From NCBI GenBank assembly GCA_964647785.1, contig CAZYJD010000049.1, forward strand, positions 1-14,630: 14,630 nucleotides of DNA, written 5' to 3'. The position numbers were made by a program, and so were the translations under genes. Position 1 is the stretch's first letter, and the number at the start of each line of letters is the position of its first letter. This document shows positions 7,615 to 14,630 of this stretch, one piece after another. The notes under the pieces are model-generated. The model was not told the DNA's origin, made no database searches, and saw only the letters and a program-made list of their open reading frames with translations. This stretch comes from CAZYJD01 sp964647785 (lineage in GTDB: Bacteria; Bacteroidota; Bacteroidia; NS11-12g; UBA9320).

Positions 7615-8447
7615 TGCCGGAGCTTTCACTCATAGCAATCATGCTGGCCATAGGTGTCATGAGCGGACTATTGGCTGGTCTACTTGGCGTTGGCGGTGGC
7701 TTGCTTTTGGTTCCCATTTTGGAATATGCCGCCCGCTATTATGGAATTGAAGGTGAAGAACTTGTACGCTATACCCTTGCCAATTCTTTTTTTGCGATCA
7801 TTTTTGCAGGAATTGCAAGCAGTATTAAACAATATAAAAAGTCGAACTTTTTTCTGAGACCTGTTTTACTAACGGCAATACCAGCCATTTTTTCAGCCAT
7901 TCTTATGGCACAACTCATCACACATTTTGATTGGTATCGCAAGGAATATTTCAACCTGATCTTTATGATTATGTTGGTGTATGTTTTGTTCCGTATGCTC
8001 AGATCCAGGAAACATGATGGTGATTTGCCCTTGCCAAATCGCAAAGCGCAGCATCGACTTTTGCTCACTGGCCTTATCACAGGGATTGCCTCGGCACTAA
8101 GTGGCCTGGGTGGTGGCATGGCCATGATTCCCTTGTTTACAGAGTATGTGCGTATGCCAATCAAAAAGGCCACTTCCGTGTCAATTGGGGTAATACCGCT
8201 CATGATGCTACCCGTTTCTATTGTCTATGGGTTAAGTAGCCCATTAATGGAAACCAGTTTTGTCCAATGGGGATACATAGTGCTGCCATTCTCCTTGCCG
8301 CTGGTTGCCGGTATTTTCATAGGGGCTCCAATTGGTGTAAATTGGGCAGAAAGAATCCCCGGGAAAATGATCAAAACTATTTTTGCAGGATTGATTGTTA
8401 TAATAATAATACGATACATAGCTGATACCATTTTGCATATCATATGA
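7614..8447 (+). CDS. TauE/SafE family sulfite/anion permease
   Basis: Integral inner-membrane protein of 277 residues with about eight hydrophobic segments (near 6-36, 53-73, 82-102, 112-128, 149-175, 186-208, 218-242, 252-272). The two halves each begin with the family's glycine-rich motif: GLLAGLLGVGGGLLLVP (about 18-34) and GIASALSGLGGGMAMIP (about 157-173). This reflects the known internal duplication of the family. Characterised members move sulfite, sulfoacetate or related organosulfur anions, but the substrate cannot be read from sequence. The start ATG shares its A with the protease stop (TGATG), and the 3' end overlaps the M28 gene by 4 bp (ATGA), so the three genes are probably co-translated. 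Confidence 0.9.
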   Translation: MPELSLIAIMLAIGVMSGLLAGLLGVGGGLLLVPILEYAARYYGIEGEELVRYTLANSFFAIIFAGIASSIKQYKKSNFFLRPVLLTAIPAIFSAILMAQLITHFDWYRKEYFNLIFMIMLVYVLFRMLRSRKHDGDLPLPNRKAQHRLLLTGLITGIASALSGLGGGMAMIPLFTEYVRMPIKKATSVSIGVIPLMMLPVSIVYGLSSPLMETSFVQWGYIVLPFSLPLVAGIFIGAPIGVNWAERIPGKMIKTIFAGLIVIIIIRYIADTILHII

Positions 8448-10141
8448 GAAAACAAACATATTTATTGCTGCTGTTCGCTTTTGGCGCTGGTAGTCTCCAC
8501 GCCCAGCAAATGAGCAGAAAGGAGCGAAAGGCAGAGGAACGAATTAAAGAGGATATTCTTTTTTTAGCCGACGATGAACAGGAAGGAAGAGCTGCCGGAA
8601 GCGATGGAGAAAAGCGGTCAGCTGAATATATCGCTGATCGATTCAAAAAACTTCGTCTGAAAGCAGTTGGCGATGAAAAGAGTTACCTGCAAGAATTCAA
8701 AATTATCACCTTGCGTATTGAGACAGGTAAATCAAAGATGAGCATACAGGGGATAGATTATCAGATATTTAAGGACTTTTTCCCGGTGTCATACTCAATC
8801 AACAAGGCCTCTTTTGATGGACCCGCACTATTGGCTGGATTTGGCATTCAGAGTCCAGAGCTTGAGCACGACGATTACAAGGATATTGACGTAAAAGGGA
8901 AAGCTGTTTTTATCAATTATAGCAGTCCTGATGGTGTTCATCCACACTCTAAATTTGTGGCCTGGCATGGCATTCAAAAACGCGTTGAGGTAGCAATTCA
9001 ACAAGGAGCCAAGGCGGTTGTTTTTTATTCATATGATCCATCCATAAAAGCTCCGGATGGCAATTTGTCCTTGCAGATAAAAGGTGAAATACCAGTGTTT
9101 TACATGAAGTCACCCCCAGATATTCCTCCCGGCTTGGAATTGCCTGTTTCATTAAAGGTAGATATTCTAAGTGAGGAGGAAACCGCCCGGAATGTGGTGG
9201 CTTATAAGTACAACAGAAAGCCGTACACCATTGTAATTGGAGCGCATCATGACCACCTCGGTAGGGGAGAGGTGGGAGGCTCAAGAGAATTAAAACCCGG
9301 TAACATTCACAACGGTGCGGATGATAATGCCAGTGGTGTAGCAGCCATGCTAGAATTGGCCCGCGCACTTAAGAAGTGTAAAAGGGCTTATAAGAATTAT
9401 AACTATGCCTTTGTTGCATTTTCTGGCGAGGAAATGGGTTTGTTGGGATCTAAGTATTTTGTTGATCACAGCCCTGTTTCATTAGATAACCTCAATGGGA
9501 TGATTAATATGGATATGGTTGGCAAACTGGATTCAAATAAAAAAGTTTTGGTAATCAATGGTGTAGGAACAGCCGAAGCCTGGGAGAAGGCCATCAATAA
9601 TATCGAATTGGATACGAATCGTATCAAGTCCATTAAAACCACAGAAAGTGGAATAGGGGCATCAGACCATACCGCTTTCTATTTGAAGAATATCCCTGCA
9701 GTGCATTTTTTCACTGGCCAACATGAACATTATCATAAGTCGACAGATGATCCTGAAATCATCAACTATACCGGTGAGGTTTGGGTGACCAATTATATCC
9801 TCTCTTTGTTGGAAGAAATCAATGACTTGCCAAAAATGAAATTTCAAACAACCGCTGATTCAGCAGCTTCTTCAGGCAGAATGAAATTCAAGGTTACACT
9901 CGGTATCATGCCGGATTATTTATTCGAGGGTGAGGGGTTGAGAATTGATGGCGTTCGTGAAGGAGGTGTAGCCGGTAAAGCTGGTTTGGAAAAAGGAGAT
10001 GTGCTCATCGGACTGGCAGGTCGTAAAATCATGAACATAAGGGATTATATGGAAGTGTTACAGACTCTTGATGAAGGAATTGAAGTTGAAATTCAATTTA
10101 AAAGAAAGGAAGAGATATTTGCAAAAAATGTAAAGTTCTGA
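8444..10141 (+). CDS. Secreted M28 family zinc peptidase with PA-like and PDZ domains
   Basis: Exported aminopeptidase-like metallopeptidase of 565 residues. The signal peptide (about 1-20, core TYLLLLFAFGAGSLHA) has an AxA-like cleavage region before QQMS. A PA-like insert spans about 120-245, with YKDIDVKGKAVFI and a QGAKAVVFY strand. Expected M28 metal ligands and catalytic residues are present: His268/Asp270 in GAHHDHLG, Asp293-Asp294 in GADDNASG, the Glu329-Glu330 pair in SGEEMG, Asp357 in NMDMVG and His431 in HYHKSTDD. A C-terminal PDZ domain (about 485-560, with GGVAGKAGLEKGDVLIGLAG) should bind peptide ends or partners. The ATGA overlap with the permease gene sets the start. The likely role is release of N-terminal residues from extracytoplasmic peptides. 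Confidence 0.94.
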   Translation: MRKQTYLLLLFAFGAGSLHAQQMSRKERKAEERIKEDILFLADDEQEGRAAGSDGEKRSAEYIADRFKKLRLKAVGDEKSYLQEFKIITLRIETGKSKMSIQGIDYQIFKDFFPVSYSINKASFDGPALLAGFGIQSPELEHDDYKDIDVKGKAVFINYSSPDGVHPHSKFVAWHGIQKRVEVAIQQGAKAVVFYSYDPSIKAPDGNLSLQIKGEIPVFYMKSPPDIPPGLELPVSLKVDILSEEETARNVVAYKYNRKPYTIVIGAHHDHLGRGEVGGSRELKPGNIHNGADDNASGVAAMLELARALKKCKRAYKNYNYAFVAFSGEEMGLLGSKYFVDHSPVSLDNLNGMINMDMVGKLDSNKKVLVINGVGTAEAWEKAINNIELDTNRIKSIKTTESGIGASDHTAFYLKNIPAVHFFTGQHEHYHKSTDDPEIINYTGEVWVTNYILSLLEEINDLPKMKFQTTADSAASSGRMKFKVTLGIMPDYLFEGEGLRIDGVREGGVAGKAGLEKGDVLIGLAGRKIMNIRDYMEVLQTLDEGIEVEIQFKRKEEIFAKNVKF

Positions 10142-10159
10142 AAAACAAATAAATGCGCC

Positions 10160-11113
10160 ATGAAGCTCACTGAGAAGATCGATAAATCAAATAGCACGCT
10201 ATTTTCCTTTGAAATTTTACCTCCATTAAAGGGTAAAAGCATACAATCCATTTACAATGGCATTGATCCGTTGTTGGAATTCAATCCTGCCTTCATCGAT
10301 GTAACCTATCATCGAGAGGAATACATTTTAAAACCACGGGGAAATGGCATGTTCGAGCGAATTGTTACCAGAAAACGTCCGGGTACGGTTGCAATATGTG
10401 CAGCAATTAAAAATCGCTACAATGTAGATACAGTGCCACACTTGATTTGTGGAGGTTTCTCCAAGACAGAGACAGAAAATGCTCTAATTGATCTGAATTT
10501 TCTTGGGGTGGAGAATGTTTTGGCGCTCCGTGGTGACAATCTTAAGCACGAAAGTATATTCAATCCGGAGGCCGACGGAAATAAGAACTCGATTGATCTA
10601 ATCCGTCAAATCAAGAACATGAATGAGGGGATTTACATGGATGAAGACCTCTCAAATGCCAATAAAACGGACTTTTGTATAGGAGCGGCAGGATATCCGG
10701 AAAAGCATATGGAAGCACCCAATATGAAGGCAGATTTGGATTTTTTGAAGCAAAAAGTAGACGCCGGTGCCGACTTTATTGTGACGCAGATGTTCTTCGA
10801 TAATCAAAAATACTTCGATTTTGTAGCAGAATGTCGTAGAATGGACATTCAGGTGCCGATTATCCCAGGCATCAAGCCCCTTACGAGAAAGCAACATTTG
10901 CACAGTTTGCCTCGAATCTTTCACATCGATATCCCAGAAGAATTTAGCAGAGAAGTAATGAAAGCGAAGAGCGAAGAAGAAGCTGAAATGGTGGGTGTTG
11001 AGTGGTGTCAGAAGCAGTGCAGAGAGCTGGTAGAAGCGGGTGTGCCGGTACTTCACTTTTACACCATGGGGAGATCTGAAGCAACCCGAAGAGTCGCTGA
11101 ATCTGTTTTCTAA
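10160..11113 (+). CDS. metF: 5,10-methylenetetrahydrofolate reductase
   Basis: FAD-dependent TIM-barrel enzyme that reduces 5,10-methylene-THF to 5-methyl-THF for methionine synthesis. Its 317 residues fit the bacterial MetF length without the eukaryotic regulatory domain. SFEILPP carries Glu18, equivalent to the catalytic Glu of E. coli MetF. ENVLALRGD (Asp126) is the flavin-contact motif, DVTYH (about 47-51) lies in the barrel, and GADFIVTQMFFDN (about 203-215) and PIIPGIKPL (about 234-242) are family hallmarks. The start is 18 bp after the M28 gene, with no promoter match seen in the gap, so read-through is likely. The stop overlaps the rsgA start by 1 bp (TAATG). No S-box-like riboswitch can fit in the short gap. 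Confidence 0.96.
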   Translation: MKLTEKIDKSNSTLFSFEILPPLKGKSIQSIYNGIDPLLEFNPAFIDVTYHREEYILKPRGNGMFERIVTRKRPGTVAICAAIKNRYNVDTVPHLICGGFSKTETENALIDLNFLGVENVLALRGDNLKHESIFNPEADGNKNSIDLIRQIKNMNEGIYMDEDLSNANKTDFCIGAAGYPEKHMEAPNMKADLDFLKQKVDAGADFIVTQMFFDNQKYFDFVAECRRMDIQVPIIPGIKPLTRKQHLHSLPRIFHIDIPEEFSREVMKAKSEEEAEMVGVEWCQKQCRELVEAGVPVLHFYTMGRSEATRRVAESVF

Positions 11114-12027
11114 TGATTAGAGCCCGTGTTCTCAAATCTACGGGTAGCTGGTATGAACTGCTAACCACCGATGAACAGCAGAAAATCAAGGCCAGAGCAT
11201 CTGGAAGGCTAAGGTTGAATGATAAGAGACTGACAAATCCTATATCGGTTGGAGATTTTGTGGGGTGCGAACTTTCTGGAGAGGACTATTTAATCACCCA
11301 GATCGAAGAACGAAGCAATTACTTGCTCCGTGCATCAAACAAACTGTCAAGCAAGTACCAAATTATTGCTTCCAATATTGATCAAATACTGTTGATGGCT
11401 TCTCTAATGAAGCCTTTTACACCCGTTGGCTTCATTGATCGACTATTGGTGAGTGCCGAGTCTTTTAGAATTCCTGTAGTACTGGTTTTCAATAAGAAAG
11501 ATCTGTACGGACCCACTGAGCTTGATTTGTACCGAGAAATGTATGATAAATATCACTCAATCGTACATACTTGCATGGCTTTGAGTCTGATGAAAGAAGG
11601 AGCAAAAAATCTTTTGCCACTTTTGGAGCATAAGACCACCCTTATTACAGGAAACTCCGGTGTTGGAAAATCTACCCTCATCAATGGATTGATAGGTCAA
11701 AATGTTCAACGCACGGCAGAGGTATCGAATTGGCATCAGAAAGGAGGGAAGCATACCACAACCTTCGCAGAAATGATCCCATTGAGCAAAAATACCACGC
11801 TTGTTGATACCCCAGGAATCAGGGACTTTGGCATAGCAGATATGGATCAGGCGCACATTGCTCATTATTTTCCTGAGATGAGAAACTTGATTGGGCACTG
11901 CAAATTTAGCAACTGTCTTCACCTGAATGAACCAAACTGTGCCATCAAGCAAGCTGTCGCTGCAAGGCAGATTCACCCCGATCGTTATCGGGTTTATGTT
12001 GAAATGATGCAGGAAATCGTATCGTAA
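11113..12027 (+). CDS. rsgA: Ribosome small-subunit-dependent GTPase A
   Basis: Circularly permuted GTPase that acts late in 30S subunit maturation; 304 residues. An N-terminal OB-fold (about 1-70) binds rRNA. The G motifs occur in permuted order: G4 NKKD (127-130), G1 GNSGVGKST (180-188), a G2-region GKHTTT (212-217) and G3 DTPG (232-235). The C-terminal zinc site shows Cys263, Cys268, His270 and Cys276 (CKFSNCLHLNEPNC). All are intact. The start codon overlaps the metF stop by one base, so expression is probably tied to metF. No clear hairpin-plus-T-run terminator was seen after the stop at 12027. Confidence 0.97.
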   Translation: MIRARVLKSTGSWYELLTTDEQQKIKARASGRLRLNDKRLTNPISVGDFVGCELSGEDYLITQIEERSNYLLRASNKLSSKYQIIASNIDQILLMASLMKPFTPVGFIDRLLVSAESFRIPVVLVFNKKDLYGPTELDLYREMYDKYHSIVHTCMALSLMKEGAKNLLPLLEHKTTLITGNSGVGKSTLINGLIGQNVQRTAEVSNWHQKGGKHTTTFAEMIPLSKNTTLVDTPGIRDFGIADMDQAHIAHYFPEMRNLIGHCKFSNCLHLNEPNCAIKQAVAARQIHPDRYRVYVEMMQEIVS

Positions 12028-12217
12028 ATGGTTTGTTTTCTGCCCTTTTGCATGTGAATTGTCCTTTATGTTATACAATGCGTGCGCTCTGTACCGAATA
12101 ACAGGCTGGTGTAACATGCACGTAAGTTGCAAAACGATATGTTTGTGAGGTACAAAAACCAACTGAACTTGACGTATATCAGCGATTAAGAATCAGAAAA
12201 TTGTCAGGCATATTTAC

Positions 12218-12246
12218 TTGGCAATTGAAATATTAATTTATATTTG
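12218..12246 (+). promoter_or_regulatory. Bacteroidota-type promoter of the large repeat-protein gene
   Basis: TTG at 12218-12220 and TATATTTG at 12239-12246 (TAnnTTTG) are 18 bp apart, close to the Bacteroidota -33/-7 consensus spacing, in an AT-rich stretch. The predicted leader to ATG 12274 is about 20 nt. This lies in the 246-bp intergenic region 12028-12273, the largest gap in the window. That gap otherwise shows only a second isolated TAnnTTTG (TATGTTTG, 12138-12145) without a suitably spaced -33, and a weak distant inverted repeat. Confidence 0.6.
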
Positions 12247-12273
12247 CCGCCAATACGTAGTTTGCAAAAACAC

Positions 12274-14630
12274 ATGAATAGTCGAAAAATTACCAGTAGA
12301 AAAATGAAATCACTTAGTTCATTCTTCAGTCGTGCACTGTCCGTGCTCGTGCTAACCCTTGCTGCAACTCTCTTTAATATTGAGATTGCAAGCGCCCAGT
12401 CAAAGCCTTGGCTTACAGAGAACAAAACTCTGGCGACTCCGCAGTATGCCTGTTTGTTGCCAGGATCTCCATCTAAGGAATTGGAGTGGGAAGCAGACAT
12501 TAAGCCAGGATGTACCGGTACAACGGTATCTTACCAATGGTATGCAATTGTAGGTGGATCAACAGTCGCCCTGCAGGATACTGCCAGTAGGATAACAGGT
12601 ACCAATCTGACAACGCTTACACTGCAGCTTCCTTATCTGAACAACTATTCTGTTCACCGCATTTTCTGTCTCGCAACATCTGCGGGAGGAACATGTCCTG
12701 GTGAGGTGTTGTCTTCAGATACGGTTGACTTGGTTACCGTTCAGGATAGACCTACCCTGAATTTCACTTCAATTACGAATCCAATTTGTGAAACGGACTT
12801 GGTGAGATTCGAAACTGCAGTAACAGGGCCAAGTTACCCTAAAGGTGAATTGAAATACAATTGGTATGTCATCAATGATCCTGCTGCTCCAGGGGCATCA
12901 TCTCCATCTGGTAATGTTAAGACTAAAAATTTCTCGCTCGATACCACGAGCTTTTATACTTATACACCTGACCTCGTTAATGATCAGGATTCTATTTATG
13001 TGATTGCAGAAAACGTTTGCGGTCTTGATACCGCGGGTACAACACTTGATGTTGACCCCAAACCCGAATTGGCTATTCCAACAGCCAACCAAAGCATTCT
13101 TACTTGTATTGACGATTCTATTCAATTTGTATACAACATCACAAATGCTAAGGCCGATGCTTCAAGCGGAGGGGCAGATGTGAATTGGGCAGTTTACATA
13201 AGTGGTCAAAATGCAGACGATACGACGCTCATCAATTTGTTTCCGGCATTTGCAGAAACCGGGACAGGAAATACGACCATTTCCTTCAAGATTGCATCAT
13301 GGGATATTGCATCCGGTGCAGGTATTTATACCATAACCATTGATAGCATAAAAAATACGACGGATGGATGCAATCGTCCGCTTACCGCAGATAACGTATT
13401 CAATATAACGGTTTATCCTCAGCCTATGGCACAATTTAGCACGGACTCTCTTGGTGTTTGTGCGGGTGTAGGTGGAACTTTTTACATAGAAGTAGATAGC
13501 GCAACCTTCGATGGAAACAATGTAAATTGGTCGTTGGCTGTATCAGAGGAATCAGGAAATATATTTTCTTCTTGTAATATAGCTGGTTCAGCGAATGCGT
13601 CCATCGTTCCGGCAGTGATTCCTGGAAGCGGAAATAAAATGGGTGCACAAAGGCTAGCGTACAATGTGCCCAACAACCTTGCACCGGGTATCTATCGCTA
13701 CATCATTACCTCGGTTACTTCTTCGACCAATTCGGGAATTTGTAATCCTGAGGGTACCTTGGGGGATAACGATACGATCGAGATTCACGTTTTCCCAAGA
13801 AAAACCATCGCATTCTCACCTACGGCCCAGACCATATGTGAAGGTGCGACAGGTTCAGTAACGGCCAATTTCTCAACCAGTCAATCATATTATTGTGCCG
13901 ATTTTGGGAGTGGGCTTGATACTGCCACTTTTGATTTTTACTTTACCGATGGTGTAGATTGGTTCCCCACTAGCCCAATCGCCGGATTGAAAAGTGATTC
14001 TGCAAGCTTTACGGCTAGCACTAACTTTGGCACTTCTCTTTCACCTGGTGTATATACGCTCAGAGCTGATTCCATTGTGAATACCACAGCTAGTCATGGT
14101 GGATGCACTTTCTATCCGAGTGGTGTTACACATACTTTAACTGTTCAACCAAAGCCTTCGGCCAGATGGACCCGAGACTCAGTAATTGTTTGTCAAGGAA
14201 CGTCCGACACCTTTAGGGTGGATGTGTCGAATGCGACTTTTGGTGCCAACAATGCGAATTGGCGTTTGATCCTCCGGGAAAGAGGAGGTCATACGGGCTC
14301 TACTGGAATAGGTGCCAATTGTATCGATGCAAACAATCCTAATGCAATTTCTGCGATCATCAATTTGAACCCAACAGGTGCGGGTAATTCCAGTATAACC
14401 TATACGGTTCCTGAGGCCACGTTGCCAGGGCTGTATTACTACATCATAGACTCGGTTTATAATACAAGTCCACAAAATTGTGGCGGTACGGCGGTCCAAG
14501 ACACCATCTGGATTCGTGTAAATCCGGTTCCTACGGTAACATTGAACCCTGTCAGTGCAAGGGTCTGTGAATTGGATTCTTCTCCAATGACCATTGTGGT
14601 TAGTAACCGCCAACAGTGTACCAACTTAGG
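12274..14630 (+). CDS. Large secreted Ig-like/Cys-punctuated repeat protein, 3' partial
   Basis: One frame is open from ATG 12274 to the window edge: 785 codons plus two bases with no stop, so the C-terminus is missing. The N-terminus (MNSRKITSRKMKSL, then hydrophobic ALSVLVLTLAATLF, then ASA before QSKPW) is a long Sec signal peptide of about 41 residues. An internal ATG at 12304 (residue 11) is an alternative start with a shorter n-region. Two Ig-like domains follow (about 58-152 with YQWYAI, and 153-261 with YNWYVI). Then come repeats of about 120 residues from residue 262 onward. The composition is rich in Ser, Thr, Asn, Asp and Gly with regularly placed Cys, typical of giant adhesin-like T9SS cargo; a sorting domain would be expected beyond the edge. 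It has its own promoter and is unrelated in function to rsgA. Function is unknown; adhesion or matrix is an inference. Confidence 0.85.
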   Translation, partial: MNSRKITSRKMKSLSSFFSRALSVLVLTLAATLFNIEIASAQSKPWLTENKTLATPQYACLLPGSPSKELEWEADIKPGCTGTTVSYQWYAIVGGSTVALQDTASRITGTNLTTLTLQLPYLNNYSVHRIFCLATSAGGTCPGEVLSSDTVDLVTVQDRPTLNFTSITNPICETDLVRFETAVTGPSYPKGELKYNWYVINDPAAPGASSPSGNVKTKNFSLDTTSFYTYTPDLVNDQDSIYVIAENVCGLDTAGTTLDVDPKPELAIPTANQSILTCIDDSIQFVYNITNAKADASSGGADVNWAVYISGQNADDTTLINLFPAFAETGTGNTTISFKIASWDIASGAGIYTITIDSIKNTTDGCNRPLTADNVFNITVYPQPMAQFSTDSLGVCAGVGGTFYIEVDSATFDGNNVNWSLAVSEESGNIFSSCNIAGSANASIVPAVIPGSGNKMGAQRLAYNVPNNLAPGIYRYIITSVTSSTNSGICNPEGTLGDNDTIEIHVFPRKTIAFSPTAQTICEGATGSVTANFSTSQSYYCADFGSGLDTATFDFYFTDGVDWFPTSPIAGLKSDSASFTASTNFGTSLSPGVYTLRADSIVNTTASHGGCTFYPSGVTHTLTVQPKPSARWTRDSVIVCQGTSDTFRVDVSNATFGANNANWRLILRERGGHTGSTGIGANCIDANNPNAISAIINLNPTGAGNSSITYTVPEATLPGLYYYIIDSVYNTSPQNCGGTAVQDTIWIRVNPVPTVTLNPVSARVCELDSSPMTIVVSNRQQCTNL
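13057..14523 (+). repeat. Four tandem protein-level repeats, 118-126 residues each
   Basis: Within the large secreted protein, units start at 13057, 13417, 13795 and 14149, and a fifth begins at 14524 (lengths 120, 126, 118 and 125 residues). Each opens with a Pro-x-Pro or Pro-x-Lys boundary, followed about 12-17 residues later by a Cys (TCIDDS, VCAGVG, ICEGAT, VCQGTS, VCELDS). Each has a [GP]G[ILV]Y...[ST][IV] strand near its end and a second Cys just after it (DGCN, GICN, GGCT, QNCG). Units 1, 2 and 4 share a central NW motif (VNWAV, VNWSL, ANWRL); unit 3 has VDWF and lacks the NW form. The similarity is clear in protein but not as long identical DNA, so the duplication is old. Confidence 0.75.

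Noticed and set aside
7769..8203. 144-codon minus-strand ORF inside the permease gene
   Set aside because: It is antisense to a well-supported TauE/SafE gene and shows no family features.
12049..12120. Inverted repeat TGCATGT / ACATGCA as a terminator of rsgA
   Set aside because: The 7-bp arms are 58 nt apart and no T-run follows, so a rho-independent terminator is not supported.
11557..12162. 201-codon minus-strand ORF overlapping rsgA and the following gap
   Set aside because: It is antisense to clearly coding rsgA, its translation shows no recognisable domain, and it is best explained as a shadow of the codon pattern on the other strand.
12359..12553. 64-codon + strand ORF
   Set aside because: It is in another frame within the large secreted protein. 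The 12274 frame has the signal peptide and repeats, while this one has none.
14179..14613. 144-codon minus-strand ORF near the right edge
   Set aside because: It lies antisense to the repeat protein, whose frame is uninterrupted. The predicted protein is rich in Arg, Thr and Ile with no domain, as expected for a reverse-strand shadow.

Overview
The window looks like chromosomal DNA from a Bacteroidota bacterium, probably of the Cytophagales type. The evidence is: a 7TMR-DISM type sensor kinase, secreted lamin-tail-domain and Cys-punctuated repeat proteins of the kind exported by the type IX secretion system (T9SS), a 52-residue L34 typical of the phylum, and two matches to the Bacteroidota promoter consensus (TTTG, about 20 bp, TAnnTTTG). 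Every supported gene lies on the + strand. Coding density is very high, and the only sizeable gap is 246 bp at 12028-12273. No tRNA, rRNA, CRISPR array, insertion sequence or phage gene was seen.

Region 1 (1-5037) is a signalling and surface module. A 5'-truncated 7TMR-DISM histidine kinase overlaps an REC-histidine kinase hybrid by 14 bp. That gene in turn overlaps a secreted 850-residue protein, which carries two copies of a [bacterial Ig-like + lamin-tail] pair and a C-terminal FlgD/CHU_C-like domain.

Region 2 (5038-5879) is the conserved rpmH-rnpA-yidD block (L34, RNase P protein, YidD), driven by a near-perfect Bacteroidota promoter at 5044-5075. The 159-bp rpmH gene and the true yidD start at 5640 both need reading by eye.

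Region 3 (5956-10141) is a translationally coupled envelope chain. An S41 C-terminal processing protease with a PDZ domain overlaps a TauE/SafE permease by 1 bp (TGATG). The permease overlaps a secreted M28 metallopeptidase with PA-like and PDZ domains by 4 bp (ATGA).

Region 4 (10160-12027) holds housekeeping genes: metF (methylenetetrahydrofolate reductase) and rsgA (30S-assembly GTPase), overlapping by 1 bp.

Region 5 (12028-14630) starts with a promoter-bearing intergenic region. It is followed by the start of a very large secreted repeat protein, open from 12274 to the window edge (at least 785 codons) with no stop. It has a signal peptide, two Ig-like domains and at least four 118-126-residue Cys-punctuated repeats, and a fifth repeat is beginning at the edge. 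Because it has no stop in the window it is easily missed, and the short ORFs inside it are shadows.

Most of the window is recognisable conserved biology. The parts most worth a second look are the unterminated repeat protein, the kinase / REC-kinase / lamin-tail overlap cluster, and the protease-permease-protease chain. I did not find convincing evidence of a wholly new system.
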